Notes under the pieces: model-generated | Seen by the model: the letters and a program-made list of their open reading frames with translations, nothing else | What the model was told of the DNA's origin: nothing | Database searches by the model: none | Assembly (NCBI RefSeq): GCF_900110995.1 | Contig: NZ_FOJF01000002.1 | Location: forward strand, 248,001-312,000 | DNA from: Chitinophaga sp. YR573 | Lineage (GTDB): Bacteria > Bacteroidota > Bacteroidia > Chitinophagales > Chitinophagaceae | DNA length: 64,000 nucleotides | Direction of reading: 5' to 3' | Shown here: piece by piece, positions 1-8,672 of the stretch | Numbering within the stretch: position 1 is the first letter of the stretch | Layout: every line of letters begins with the position of its first letter | Position numbers and translations under genes: made by a program

Positions 1-2
1 GG

Positions 3-722
3 AAAATTTGCACATGGAGTCCTATAAAATTACCAATAACTAAAATCCCACATGATGTACTATGCAAAGATGTTAAATATAGAGGACAACGAGTTCATAA
101 TATTACAGATATTGAACCTTACGAAGAGGGTGATAATTATAGTTTACGCTTCATTATTGACGGAGTTCACAAAATGGGCATATTTCAAAAAGAATTTTTT
201 AAAGATAACAAGCCATTACTTGCTCCGATAATTACGGAATATAAATTTTCAATTTCAGATGGTGAATCAGAACGATACAATAGTATAGAACTTCCACAGG
301 TTTTTAAAAATGTATTACTTTTTGAACCAGAAGAACCTAATACTTACACATTTTTAGAAGAAAATTATCTTAATAACCAACACGAACTGTATAAATATTT
401 TGATCCTAGGATTTTCACCAATATTGAAGCTCTTGGGAAAGATATTTCAATTGATCAATTATCTGATCCCCAGTCATGTCTGAGCTTTGTTATATATTGT
501 ATTTATGATGATGATTGGGATGAGCTTTATGAAGTAATTGGAAATAAGATACAACATTGTTACAATGTGCTTAATATTACTGAAATAAATGTGTTGATGT
601 CAGATTATTATATTACGAGATATTCACTTGGTAAAGAAGACCGATTTTATGCCGGATCTGATCAAGGATATCTAGATCCTGAGTTAATTGATCAAGAATT
701 TCAGGTGTTGATAGATAAATAG
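3..722 (+). CDS. C-terminal part of an unknown protein (5' end outside window)
   Basis: The reading frame is open from the first complete codon at position 3 to a TAG stop at 720-722, so the in-frame ATG at 174 is probably internal and the true start lies before the window. The visible part is about 239 residues, acidic and rich in Asp, Glu, Tyr and Ile, with no signal peptide, membrane helix or motif that I recognise. The region is AT-rich like the following 9 kb. It could be a toxin, immunity or other accessory protein, but nothing in the sequence supports a specific choice. Coding status is fairly secure because of the long open frame; function is unknown. Confidence 0.6.
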   Translation, partial: KICTWSPIKLPITKIPHDVLCKDVKYRGQRVHNITDIEPYEEGDNYSLRFIIDGVHKMGIFQKEFFKDNKPLLAPIITEYKFSISDGESERYNSIELPQVFKNVLLFEPEEPNTYTFLEENYLNNQHELYKYFDPRIFTNIEALGKDISIDQLSDPQSCLSFVIYCIYDDDWDELYEVIGNKIQHCYNVLNITEINVLMSDYYITRYSLGKEDRFYAGSDQGYLDPELIDQEFQVLIDK

Positions 723-853
723 TATTTAATAGATACTACTTTATCTAACAGATAGAAATTTTTGATTCACTGGATCAGTTGTAAAATAACCTTTGCAACT
801 TATTAAAAATCAATGCAAATTGGTTCGATGATTTACCGGTACTGGGCACCAAA

Positions 854-902
854 TGGCGAAAAGCCGGAGATATTATCTCAGGCTTTTCTTGTTTTATAGC
901 TT
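854..902 (+). repeat. left copy of tRNA-tail-like hairpin repeat, possible attachment scar
   Basis: This unit shares an exact 19-base block (854-872) and an exact 17-base block (886-902) with 7340-7358 and 7371-7387. Here it folds into a strong hairpin, an AAAAGCC/GGCTTTT outer stem and a GAGATA/TATCTC inner stem. The bases just before it (833-850) contain GGTTCGA and end in GGGCACCA, which looks like a tRNA T-loop and 3' CCA end, but no complete tRNA can be folded. Integrative elements often use tRNA 3' ends as attachment sites, so a scar or attL/attR remnant is an inference. No integrase gene is present in the window. Confidence 0.45.
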
Positions 903-1134
903 GTGAGACGTCTATTGGCTTGCTCATTATAGATCAAGTTGAATTGTTGGGGGATTGATAGTTCTCGCATACAATTTAGATAGTCTAAAGAGAAAGAATT
1001 CTACATCTCTAGCTCCTCTCATCGCATATCCAATTCTGCTGTTTAGAATATTTAATATTGTTGAAAGGACATTTTTTAACTAAAAATTTACAGTCTTTAT
1101 TTCTCCTAATTTTAAAAAGGTCCGCCTATAATCG

Positions 1135-1166
1135 AGGATAAAATACCAAGTAGTTGGTATTTTTAT
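1135..1166. terminator. hairpin with GTAG loop (copy 1 of repeated core)
   Basis: The inverted repeat ATACCAA (1143-1149) / TTGGTAT (1154-1160) encloses a GTAG loop and is flanked by A-rich and T-rich arms that extend the stem. An identical core recurs at 3147-3164. It has the shape of an intrinsic terminator, but the nearest upstream gene ends 400 bases earlier. Confidence 0.45.
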
Positions 1167-1527
1167 TCCCTATGATTTTGATTAATCTTGTAAAATAATT
1201 CTACCACATTCAGAAAATATTTGCTAGATAAGGAATCATATTACAACCAAAGCATAGTATCGCAGATGCCAAACAAATTGATATTGAGCTTATGGTCTTT
1301 GAAACATACAAGTCAGCAACAATTATTTAATAAGAAACAAACTAAAATTGGAGTATTACATTCTGGATTAGCTTGTTATACTATACAACTTTCAGATGAC
1401 TAACCTTTCTGGTCAGGTAATTTGAAATGTGGGTGATGGATATATCAATGGCCCAACGCCTAAAAATATAGTTCTTTAATTGATCAAATAAATTCGAATA
1501 ACATATAAGAACTAACCTATAAGTTAT

Positions 1528-2865
1528 ATGTATACTAAAAAGAATCCTTGTTACTATTGGGAAATACTAATCCCAATAGTTTTTGCCGCTTCCTGTAAGT
1601 GTCCTTTACTGTCTGCGCCATCGGTCAAAGCCAGCCATATAACGGTTTACGATAGCACTAGCTTAATACTTGCTGTTCCACATGTTCGATATGCAGATGT
1701 CTATTGGCAGGGACCAATTGGTACACATGAAGGTGAGACATGGGTTATCGACACAGTGAACAAATCGATGTCAGGTACGTATAGCGTTTGGTATCAATAT
1801 AGAAAAAGAAAACGCTGTTATTCCGACGAAACTAAGTATAGCTTAAATGTTGAAGCGTTCCCACAGTATCCTAATCCTCTCATCTTTTCAAATCAAAACG
1901 CGTTAGTCAGTGCTGGAAAGACAATTATACTTTCAGTTCCTAACATTAATGAGGCAGAAGTATATTGGACAACTCCGCAGGGAATTAATAAAGGAAACCC
2001 ACTTGTGATACCTGCTGCCATTGCAGGAGATTCTGGTCTCTATTCAGTAAAGTATGTCCATAATAGTACACCCAGAATATCGTCTGTTTCTACATCCAAA
2101 AGCGTATATGTATATAGCCGAAGTATCATTGCAAACTTTAATAATAAAACCTACTACGTTGATTTTAATTCTTCTAGAGAATCTGTTGATATTTGGTTAA
2201 GAGCCGATAAATCGAAATACGATATAAATAGAGATCTCATGCTTGCGCAAGTAAACTTTGGCAAAATTACTCTTCAAGATGCTAAAACCTACTTTTGTGA
2301 GCAAATAGGCTACATTTCAAAAAGCAGACTTCTATCTGGCTGCATGATCTCTGCAGGTGCGGCGGGCTGCTTATTAGGCTCTACAGAAGGCCTACCTTTG
2401 GTCCCATCGTGTGTCGTACTATTGAACCTTTCGATTCCTGGAAGCGCCGCATGTCTCGACGAAGTTGGGGGAAATATCGCGGAGGTACTTGGTATTTCTG
2501 ATGCTGCCGACATAGGTAGTACAGGGGCAGCTATTGCAAAAGACGATGTGGTAGGTGCACTTTCTGGATTAATGAAAATGGCCTGTTCTAAAGCACTCAA
2601 TAAAGAACCAAAGATAAACGTGGATGGCACCGTAACATTAGTACCTACCCACTCACCCCCATCTACCTCAAAAGATTCTAATAAACCTGATGGAGGAAAT
2701 GGACATGAGTTTGGCTTTGGAGCGAAAGGCAATGGCGGAAGCAGTAGTAAGACCGGCAACGGTGGTAGTAATTCTGGGGGGGGCAATACTGGTGGTGGGA
2801 ATCGCGGTAATAAGAGCGGAGATAAGCCAGATAAAGGACAAGGTGGAACAATTCGCATACCGTAG
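1528..2865 (+). CDS. putative surface lipoprotein with two Ig-like domains and Gly-rich tail
   Basis: The 445-residue product starts with a hydrophobic segment ending in FAASC, a plausible though not ideal lipobox with Cys23 as the lipidated residue. Residues about 35-110 and 120-195 form two similar repeats, each with a VYW core and an SG.YSV ending, typical of bacterial Ig-like domains. Residues about 255-350 are Ala/Gly-rich, hydrophobic and Cys-containing and could form helical hairpins. The last 70 residues are a low-complexity Gly/Ser/Asn/Lys tail. The gene stands alone between two repeated hairpins. Surface display is an inference from the signal and Ig folds; the molecular role is unknown. 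Position beside a Gabija locus makes an adhesin or conflict-related role conceivable but unproven. Confidence 0.6.
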   Translation: MYTKKNPCYYWEILIPIVFAASCKCPLLSAPSVKASHITVYDSTSLILAVPHVRYADVYWQGPIGTHEGETWVIDTVNKSMSGTYSVWYQYRKRKRCYSDETKYSLNVEAFPQYPNPLIFSNQNALVSAGKTIILSVPNINEAEVYWTTPQGINKGNPLVIPAAIAGDSGLYSVKYVHNSTPRISSVSTSKSVYVYSRSIIANFNNKTYYVDFNSSRESVDIWLRADKSKYDINRDLMLAQVNFGKITLQDAKTYFCEQIGYISKSRLLSGCMISAGAAGCLLGSTEGLPLVPSCVVLLNLSIPGSAACLDEVGGNIAEVLGISDAADIGSTGAAIAKDDVVGALSGLMKMACSKALNKEPKINVDGTVTLVPTHSPPSTSKDSNKPDGGNGHEFGFGAKGNGGSSSKTGNGGSNSGGGNTGGGNRGNKSGDKPDKGQGGTIRIP

Positions 2866-3133
2866 GCTGGTCGTTGTGGTATTCCCCATAATTCAAAGTT
2901 AACCAATTGGGAAGGTAATATTTTATTTGATGAAAAAATGACATGTATATCATTGAATAGGACATCTAGCTACGGATGAATGTAAATTAAGTTACTATGT
3001 AACTTGTGTTTTTTAATAAGGATATATCTCACATGAGATCAGGTTCTACATGCATTTGTTGGAGATTGTATTCTTCCACTTAAGAATTTGTTTATAGTTT
3101 ACTTTCTTACTTACCTTTTAGTACTAAAAACGG

Positions 3134-3184
3134 ATACGATTGATAAATACCAAGTAGTTGGTATTTTATCGATCGTATTTTTTT
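3134..3184 (+). terminator. strong hairpin plus T tract (copy 2 of repeated core)
   Basis: The core 3147-3164 is identical to 1143-1160. Here the stem extends outwards to about 20 pairs, between 3134-3153 and 3158-3178, with one bulged T and one G-T pair, and it is followed by six T residues (3179-3184). This is a good intrinsic terminator, yet the nearest gene on the plus strand ends 270 bases upstream. Confidence 0.6.
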
Positions 3185-3246
3185 CTCTTTAACTAAGAAC
3201 TCCGAAATAATTTGTTATAGTCTCGTAGATATTTCAAAAAGGCAAT

Positions 3247-3333
3247 ATGATAAGCAAAACTGACATTACTGGAGAAAATGAAAATTTAGAATTCCAAGAT
3301 GAATTTTATCTCCGCCAGCTGGCCAAATGGTAG
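3247..3333 (+). CDS. possible 28-residue peptide ORF upstream of Gabija
   Basis: A short frame starts at ATG 3247 with AAAAAGG six bases upstream, a better ribosome-binding site than most genes here have, and ends at TAG 3331. Its product is charged and protein-like (it contains the segments TGENENLEFQDEFYL and RQLAKW). It may be a genuine small protein, a leader peptide, or the remaining N-terminus of a decayed gene. No function can be assigned. Confidence 0.25.
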   Translation: MISKTDITGENENLEFQDEFYLRQLAKW

Positions 3334-3572
3334 AACAGTGTTGTCGCCTTATACTAATAATCATTTGCGTAAAAAGTACATGAAATAATTTGGTCATTTC
3401 GAAAGAACTAACGAATATTGTCTAATTAGTATTCCTAATCATTTCTGGGATTTTGGTAGCCATTTAATTATATCTCTTCTGTTGTAGCAGCGACCGAATT
3501 TTTTAGCGTTCCTATCTGCTATTTGAAGTGATTATATTTTGATATAACCTTACTTTTTAAATAGATTGTCAT

Positions 3573-5324
3573 ATGATGCTCTCCAGAGTTACCCTAAAAG
3601 GGTTTCGAAACTTTATGGATGCAACAATCAACCTGAATGATAAAACCTTGGTTATTGGTGCAAATGATGTAGGTAAAACTAATTTGCTCTGGGCTATTAG
3701 GCTACTCCTTGACAGGGGACTTTCAGACTATGATCTTGAACCCCTTGACAGCGATTTCTATGCTTATGAGGAAATCCATTCTTTTAATATAAATCTTTTC
3801 TTTAAGAATGTAACGGAAGATTGTGTTTTATCCAGGCTAAAAGGGAAGGTAGGTGAAAACAACGAACTATGCCTATCTTATAAAGCTGTCAGGGATAAGT
3901 CAACCGGTGCCAAAAGCTATTCTCTCTACGCAGGACCAGATGTTGATCAACTGGAAGAAATTCAGGAAAGATATTATTTAAAGGTATTAAACGTAAAATA
4001 TATTGGTAGCCGGAGGGATTTGAATCCATATGTAAAAAGAGAAAAAGCATACCTTTTTCAGCAAGCAAAAGAAAACAGAAGTGAAGAACAGGAGAATGCT
4101 GATGATAACCTCTACCAGAAAATTTTAACCGACCTTAAATCAGTTGACTCCCGGATACCTAAGCTGAACTTTATTGCAACTGCGACCAAGACTATTAACG
4201 AGGAGCTAAATAAGTTATCCTTGCACCATACCAAACAACAGATTGTATTTGATGCGGTAAGCTCAGATGTCGATAATTTCATTAATAATGTTTCCATAGC
4301 TTCCAATACTAACGGCCAGAATGTGGCGGTTGGAGGAGATGGTCGCTTGAACCAGATCTACCTTGCTCTATGGGCATCCCGTAATGACCTTACTGAGGAT
4401 GCACTAAAAGAAGTTACTATTTTTTGTATAGAAGAACCCGAAGCGCATTTACACCCTCATCAGCAGCGGAAACTTGCTGATTATCTGAATGAATCTTTGA
4501 AAGGGCAAGTTTTAATTTCTTCACACTCCCCACAGATCGCATCCGAATTCAGCCCCAACGCGATTGTTCGCTTATTTACTTTGGAGAATAAGACAGTCGC
4601 TGCGTCAAAAGGATGTTCAAAAATTATTGATGACGCTTTTGAGGATTTCGGATATAGAATGAGTATTATACCGGCAGAAGCATTTTTTTCGGACGTGGTG
4701 TTTTTGGTTGAAGGGCCATCAGAGGAGTTATTTTATAAAACCCTTTCCACGCAGATAGATGTTGATCTGGATATGCTGAACATTAGTATATTAATGGTTG
4801 ATGGAGTTGGATTTGGAACTTTTATTAACATACTCAATAGTCTGGAAATTTCTTGGGTACTGAGAACGGATAATGATATTTCAAAAGTGCCTTATAAAGA
4901 ACACTATCATTTTGCTGGAGTAAACAGATGTATCGGATTTTACGATGACTATACGCAATGTGATCCAGCTACGAATGCTTTAATTGCCAAGCATGGAATA
5001 CATTTAACAGGATTTCCCACAAATATGCCTGAACTAGTGCATTTAAAAGCTGCACAAGCCATTATTGCAAATTTGGAGAAATATGATATGTATTTATCAG
5101 AAAAGGATCTTGAAAATGACCTGATCAATAGTGCAATCAAGTCAGATCTTGTAAGGCATTTTAACAATAGAACTGAAGCCAAGGTTATTAAGGTTATGCA
5201 AGAGAAAAAGGCCATCAGAATGTATGAATTTTTGAAGAAAAATAAAGCATCTCTTGCAGTACTCAAAGATTCGCAAATAGCTAAGCCCTTATTGCGCTGT
5301 AAGGAACTAGCAGAACTTATATAG
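3573..5324 (+). CDS. gajA: Gabija protein GajA, OLD-family ATPase/TOPRIM endonuclease
   Basis: The 583-residue length matches GajA of Gabija anti-phage systems. Residues 1-350 are an ABC/SMC-like ATPase: Walker A GANDVGKT at 29-36, and a Walker B/signature region IEEPEAHLHPHQQ near 285-297. From about 370 follows a TOPRIM domain, with VEGPSEE (E380, E384) and the acidic RTDND motif near 430 as metal-binding residues. Known GajA proteins form tetramers that nick DNA in a nucleotide-regulated way and work with the helicase GajB. The next gene starts one base after this stop and is UvrD-like, which is the diagnostic pairing. A solitary OLD nuclease is the alternative, but the partner makes Gabija the better call. 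Two adjacent Met codons (3573, 3576) leave the start ambiguous by one residue. Confidence 0.88.
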   Translation: MMLSRVTLKGFRNFMDATINLNDKTLVIGANDVGKTNLLWAIRLLLDRGLSDYDLEPLDSDFYAYEEIHSFNINLFFKNVTEDCVLSRLKGKVGENNELCLSYKAVRDKSTGAKSYSLYAGPDVDQLEEIQERYYLKVLNVKYIGSRRDLNPYVKREKAYLFQQAKENRSEEQENADDNLYQKILTDLKSVDSRIPKLNFIATATKTINEELNKLSLHHTKQQIVFDAVSSDVDNFINNVSIASNTNGQNVAVGGDGRLNQIYLALWASRNDLTEDALKEVTIFCIEEPEAHLHPHQQRKLADYLNESLKGQVLISSHSPQIASEFSPNAIVRLFTLENKTVAASKGCSKIIDDAFEDFGYRMSIIPAEAFFSDVVFLVEGPSEELFYKTLSTQIDVDLDMLNISILMVDGVGFGTFINILNSLEISWVLRTDNDISKVPYKEHYHFAGVNRCIGFYDDYTQCDPATNALIAKHGIHLTGFPTNMPELVHLKAAQAIIANLEKYDMYLSEKDLENDLINSAIKSDLVRHFNNRTEAKVIKVMQEKKAIRMYEFLKKNKASLAVLKDSQIAKPLLRCKELAELI

Positions 5325-5325
5325 A

Positions 5326-6993
5326 ATGCAGCCCACTAAACAGCAGCAGCTAATTCTTGATCATGATGGGTGTGCCGTAGTCATTGCTGCCCCTGGTAGC
5401 GGTAAGACCTTTGTCATTTCTAATATGATCAAACAGAAATTGTCCAAACTTTCGGAACATCAGGGTATTATTGCAATCTCCTATACCAATAAGGCCAGTA
5501 ATGAGTTGAAACACCGGAGCCTTTCTAATGGTGAAAATCCACGCTTCTCATTTTTTGGTACAATTGACCGGTTTACAATTTCCGACGTAATCATCCCGTT
5601 CGGGAAACATGTTTTTGGTATTCCTGCTTCTTCTTTTCGTACAGTAAAATTGAATGAATTGTCGGTAGAAGATGTTGAAGAGATCAAGAGATTGATGATA
5701 GACAGAAAGGTATTTAATCAGATGATTGAGAAACTGGGACGTTTGTTTATGAATGGGATTATTCTGATAGAATATGTTGGTTTATTGGCCAATTATATTT
5801 TCTCTGTATCCCAGGCATGCAAAGCATATCTTAAAGCCCGTTACACTCATATTTACATCGATGAATATCAGGATTCGGGTGCTGAACAACATCAGCTTTT
5901 TTTAAGTATTAAGAATTTGGGAATTAAAGCCATTGCGGTCGGAGATCTGAACCAATCGATATATGCGTTTTCCAATAAAGACGCGAAATATTTAAAAGAG
6001 CTGACTAAGAATGTTGACTTCAAATACTTTAAGTTGGATAAAAATCACCGGTGTGCTGCCGGGATCATTAATTATTCTAATTACCTGCTGAATCCTAAAA
6101 CAGAGTTGATAGCAGATGAAGACCGTCCCATAATCTTTACAATGATTGATGGAGGGAATGAGGAGATTGCGGCATGGATTGATAAATTTATAGAAAAATT
6201 AAAAGAGGGATTTCACATCACTGACAATAACAAAATTGCCATTCTCACTCGGTATGGCAGGACTGCTGTGGCTATTGACAAAACACTAACCACTCCACAC
6301 CGCTATTCGGAAAGCAACGAGCTAGATAAGAGTATGAACGTTTGGGCATCTATTTTTTCCAGCTTATTGTCCTTCCTTTTTGATCACAATTACCGTTTTA
6401 TTGATGTTGTAGAACAAGTTACCGAATATAACCATCTTTCAAAAGTTGAATTGAAACGGCTAAATCAGTTAAAAAAGAGTATAGAAGCATTTCGGGGTAG
6501 ACCGCTAAAAGAGCTAACCGCATTGAAAGAAACTTTCTGCGAGGTTGCCAAGATAATTGCACTTAATTCAGTTCATCAGGACTCGGTATTGTTATTGAAT
6601 GAAGTATTGAATACCCCGGAAATGCTGGAACATTACTATCCGACAGCTACAAATGAGATTCATATTTTAACTCTGCACAAATCAAAGGGACTGGAATATG
6701 ACTTGATAATCCATTTGGATTTGCATGAATGGGCTTTGCCTGCTAAACGTCCAGGACCGGGTAATGATTTCAACAACCCAGTGTTTGAGAATTATCAACA
6801 AGACCTTAATTTACATTACGTTGGGGTTACTAGGGCAAGAAAGGCATGCGTGCTAATTTCCAGTACAAAAAGAGTAAATAATACGGCGCAAGTTAAAAAA
6901 GGAAGTCCTTCTGAGTTTCTGAGCCTTAACGGAATTGAAAAATTAAGATATAGTAAGAAAAAAGAAGAAGGAAATGCTAAAAACTCATCTTAA
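5326..6993 (+). CDS. gajB: Gabija protein GajB, UvrD-like superfamily 1 helicase
   Basis: The 555-residue protein has the ordered SF1A helicase motifs: a Q-motif-like QQQLILDHD near the N-terminus, Walker A APGSGKT at 22-28, motif Ia with SYTNKASNELK, Walker B IYIDEYQD at 176-183, motif III GDLNQSIYAF, a late TLHKSKGLEYD motif V and VGVTRARK motif VI. It is shorter than housekeeping UvrD/PcrA (about 700 residues), as GajB proteins are. It lies one base after gajA and is surely co-transcribed with it. In described Gabija systems GajB joins the GajA tetramer and couples NTP and DNA sensing to nicking and nucleotide depletion. The C-terminus ends in a Lys-rich tail. Confidence 0.88.
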   Translation: MQPTKQQQLILDHDGCAVVIAAPGSGKTFVISNMIKQKLSKLSEHQGIIAISYTNKASNELKHRSLSNGENPRFSFFGTIDRFTISDVIIPFGKHVFGIPASSFRTVKLNELSVEDVEEIKRLMIDRKVFNQMIEKLGRLFMNGIILIEYVGLLANYIFSVSQACKAYLKARYTHIYIDEYQDSGAEQHQLFLSIKNLGIKAIAVGDLNQSIYAFSNKDAKYLKELTKNVDFKYFKLDKNHRCAAGIINYSNYLLNPKTELIADEDRPIIFTMIDGGNEEIAAWIDKFIEKLKEGFHITDNNKIAILTRYGRTAVAIDKTLTTPHRYSESNELDKSMNVWASIFSSLLSFLFDHNYRFIDVVEQVTEYNHLSKVELKRLNQLKKSIEAFRGRPLKELTALKETFCEVAKIIALNSVHQDSVLLLNEVLNTPEMLEHYYPTATNEIHILTLHKSKGLEYDLIIHLDLHEWALPAKRPGPGNDFNNPVFENYQQDLNLHYVGVTRARKACVLISSTKRVNNTAQVKKGSPSEFLSLNGIEKLRYSKKKEEGNAKNSS

Positions 6994-7211
6994 ACCAAGT
7001 TGGACATATTAGTTTCTAATGTTGATTTAAAGAATGTATCTAGTATGATATCTATTTCGTATGAGATGTTGAAATTTCGATAATTAATTGTATTTTTTAT
7101 ATGTTTCTATTGATTACTGATTATCATTCCCTTCTGGAAGAAAGCAACCTCTTTGAAGCTTTTGACTTATTAAAACTTTCCAAGAATTTCCTACTTTTGT
7201 TTATGACAGGT

Positions 7212-7259
7212 AGAACTTTTTAGAGAGTGTGTAAAACAAACAACTTTCTAAAAAGTTCT
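7212..7259. repeat. 16-bp inverted repeat downstream of Gabija
   Basis: The arms 7212-7227 and 7244-7259 pair along all 16 positions with one G-T pair, around a 16-base loop. It lies 220 bases after gajB and 80 bases before the attachment-like repeat. It could be a terminator, although there is no T run, or a recombinase-binding site. Confidence 0.5.
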
Positions 7260-7339
7260 AAATCTTTGACACGTATTTGACACGAAGGCTTTATAAGTTA
7301 TTGAGGTTCAGTATTTAATTCGCTCCTGTTCTGGTCACT

Positions 7340-7387
7340 TGGCGAAAAGCCGGAGATAGATATCCGGTTTTTCTTGTTTTATAGCTT
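7340..7387 (+). repeat. right copy of tRNA-tail-like hairpin repeat
   Basis: This copy matches 854-902 at its two ends and differs in the hairpin tip, here CCGGA/TCCGG. The preceding bases 7319-7338 (TTCGCTCCTGTTCTGGTCAC) again look like the 3' part of a tRNA, but the T-loop is non-canonical and no 5' half is present. Together the two copies delimit about 6.5 kb containing the Ig-like gene and gajAB. Confidence 0.45.
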
Positions 7388-7994
7388 TCGTAGGTAAACC
7401 TTAGATATTCTCACTATTGGCAACTATAAAACACCTTACATCTAACAACTCTTCGTACCTACTGGGAACTGTTTTCAGATTACCAGCCTGCAGTAACTGT
7501 GTTTAGGCAGTTCTTACTTTCGCAGCATCGCTATGCGCTCGTACTTTAGCTATCTCGCCACCAAAGTTAATATTATATGAAAATACATAGAGCCGTTCTA
7601 TATATTATATTAAAACGTGTACTCAACAAATTGGAATTTCGCTTCAATTTGAAGCTAAACCGATTTTACTATAAGGAATTCTGATTATTAAAAAAAATTG
7701 TTCATTTTAGAATTATCAATATATTCATAACGTACAGGTTGTCTTCCTTACGAAATCGTAGGAATATTTCCAGTATGAAAATGGAATGTGAGTTCCCGTT
7801 ATACAAGCATTTTCTTTTTAGCTTATCCCAATAATTACAACCCCAAATACCTTACTTGACGTAATGAACATTACTCTTTCATCTTATTTGAAGTAGTAGA
7901 ATATCGCATTATTCAAAAAAGCCTATGCAAGTTTTGGAATAATAGTTAGTTTATTGCTACTTAAGTTCCTTCGGAACTCATAAATTGTCTCGTT

Positions 7995-8672
7995 ATGAAA
8001 AAATTATCTGTTAAAGATCTGATAGAGTTTAGAAGAAAATCCGATAGAGGGAAAAAGACATTCGTTGAAAGCATTAAAGCTAAAGTAATCGAAGCCCCAA
8101 CAGTAGGTGGAGGCGACTATTGGATAACAAGCTTAAGTGCTGTTTGTAATTCCTTTAAACAAGATAGCATTGAACTTGTTGATAAAAAGATAGATGAGTT
8201 AAACAGGAAGTTGAGTGATAGCCAACATAGCATTACAAAAAATATGTACAATCGAAATATTTCAATTCTCGAACGATACAAAAAGATGGACAGTAAAATG
8301 CTTCGTCCGAACGGAAAATTATCATTTCTAAAAAAATCCACTGGCGATTCATTGCTGACTATCAAAGGAATACAAGTTAAATCCAATCCCAGTCATATAT
8401 ATGCCTTTGGAACCAAAACGGAGGAAAAGGTTGGGGCTATTTGGTTTGTTGCGAAAGTAAATGGTTATCGTATTGAAGAAGTTGGCATGTTTTGCGAAAT
8501 GCTATACAGATTTCTCGTAAATAATTATTCAAAAGAATACCTAGTTGACTCTAAATATTGCATAGCCGTTGACACATTAAGTGGCCATCGAGTAAAATAT
8601 TCTCAGATAGAAGACGGCGACATCTCTCCAATGTTAAATTCAACTTTGTACGAGTTAAGTAAACTATTATAG
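7995..8672 (+). CDS. unknown protein, 225 residues
   Basis: I do not recognise this protein. It is Lys-rich and soluble, with no signal peptide or membrane segment. Residues about 50-100 are strongly helical and charged (KKIDELNRKLSDSQHS), suggesting a short coiled coil. The second half has alternating hydrophobic residues (IWFVAKVNGYRIEEVGMF), consistent with a small alpha/beta domain. It stands just outside the right attachment-like repeat, in the AT-rich accessory zone, with no close neighbour. Base composition resembles the Gabija region rather than the core genome. Confidence 0.6.
   Translation: MKKLSVKDLIEFRRKSDRGKKTFVESIKAKVIEAPTVGGGDYWITSLSAVCNSFKQDSIELVDKKIDELNRKLSDSQHSITKNMYNRNISILERYKKMDSKMLRPNGKLSFLKKSTGDSLLTIKGIQVKSNPSHIYAFGTKTEEKVGAIWFVAKVNGYRIEEVGMFCEMLYRFLVNNYSKEYLVDSKYCIAVDTLSGHRVKYSQIEDGDISPMLNSTLYELSKLL

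Larger units (their letters stand above)
723..1527. other. gene-free accessory stretch with attachment-like repeat and hairpin
   Basis: I see no convincing gene in these 805 bases. The only open frame of note, 60 codons at 1221-1403, begins at TTG and has no recognisable content. The stretch holds the left copy of a tRNA-tail-like hairpin unit (854-902) and the first of two hairpins with an identical core (1135-1166). Confidence 0.5.
2866..3572. other. 707-base gap upstream of the Gabija locus
   Basis: The gap contains the second, longer GTAG-loop hairpin (3134-3184) and a 28-codon reading frame (3247-3333). I see no other gene. Confidence 0.5.
6994..7994. other. 1-kb gene-free stretch with inverted repeat and attachment-like site
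   Basis: No gene is supported here. It contains a 16-bp inverted repeat (7212-7259), a nine-base direct repeat TTTGACACG at 7265-7273 and 7276-7284, the right copy of the tRNA-tail-like hairpin (7340-7387) and a small GCTTCAA/TTGAAGC palindrome (7641-7655). Confidence 0.5.

Noticed and set aside
833..853. tRNA gene ending in GGGCACCA
   Set aside because: No anticodon arm or acceptor 5' strand can be found upstream; only a 3'-like fragment is visible.
2310..2906. 198-codon minus-strand ORF opposite the Ig-like lipoprotein gene
   Set aside because: It is Pro/Leu-rich because it reads the complement of the Gly-rich tail; the plus-strand gene explains the sequence.
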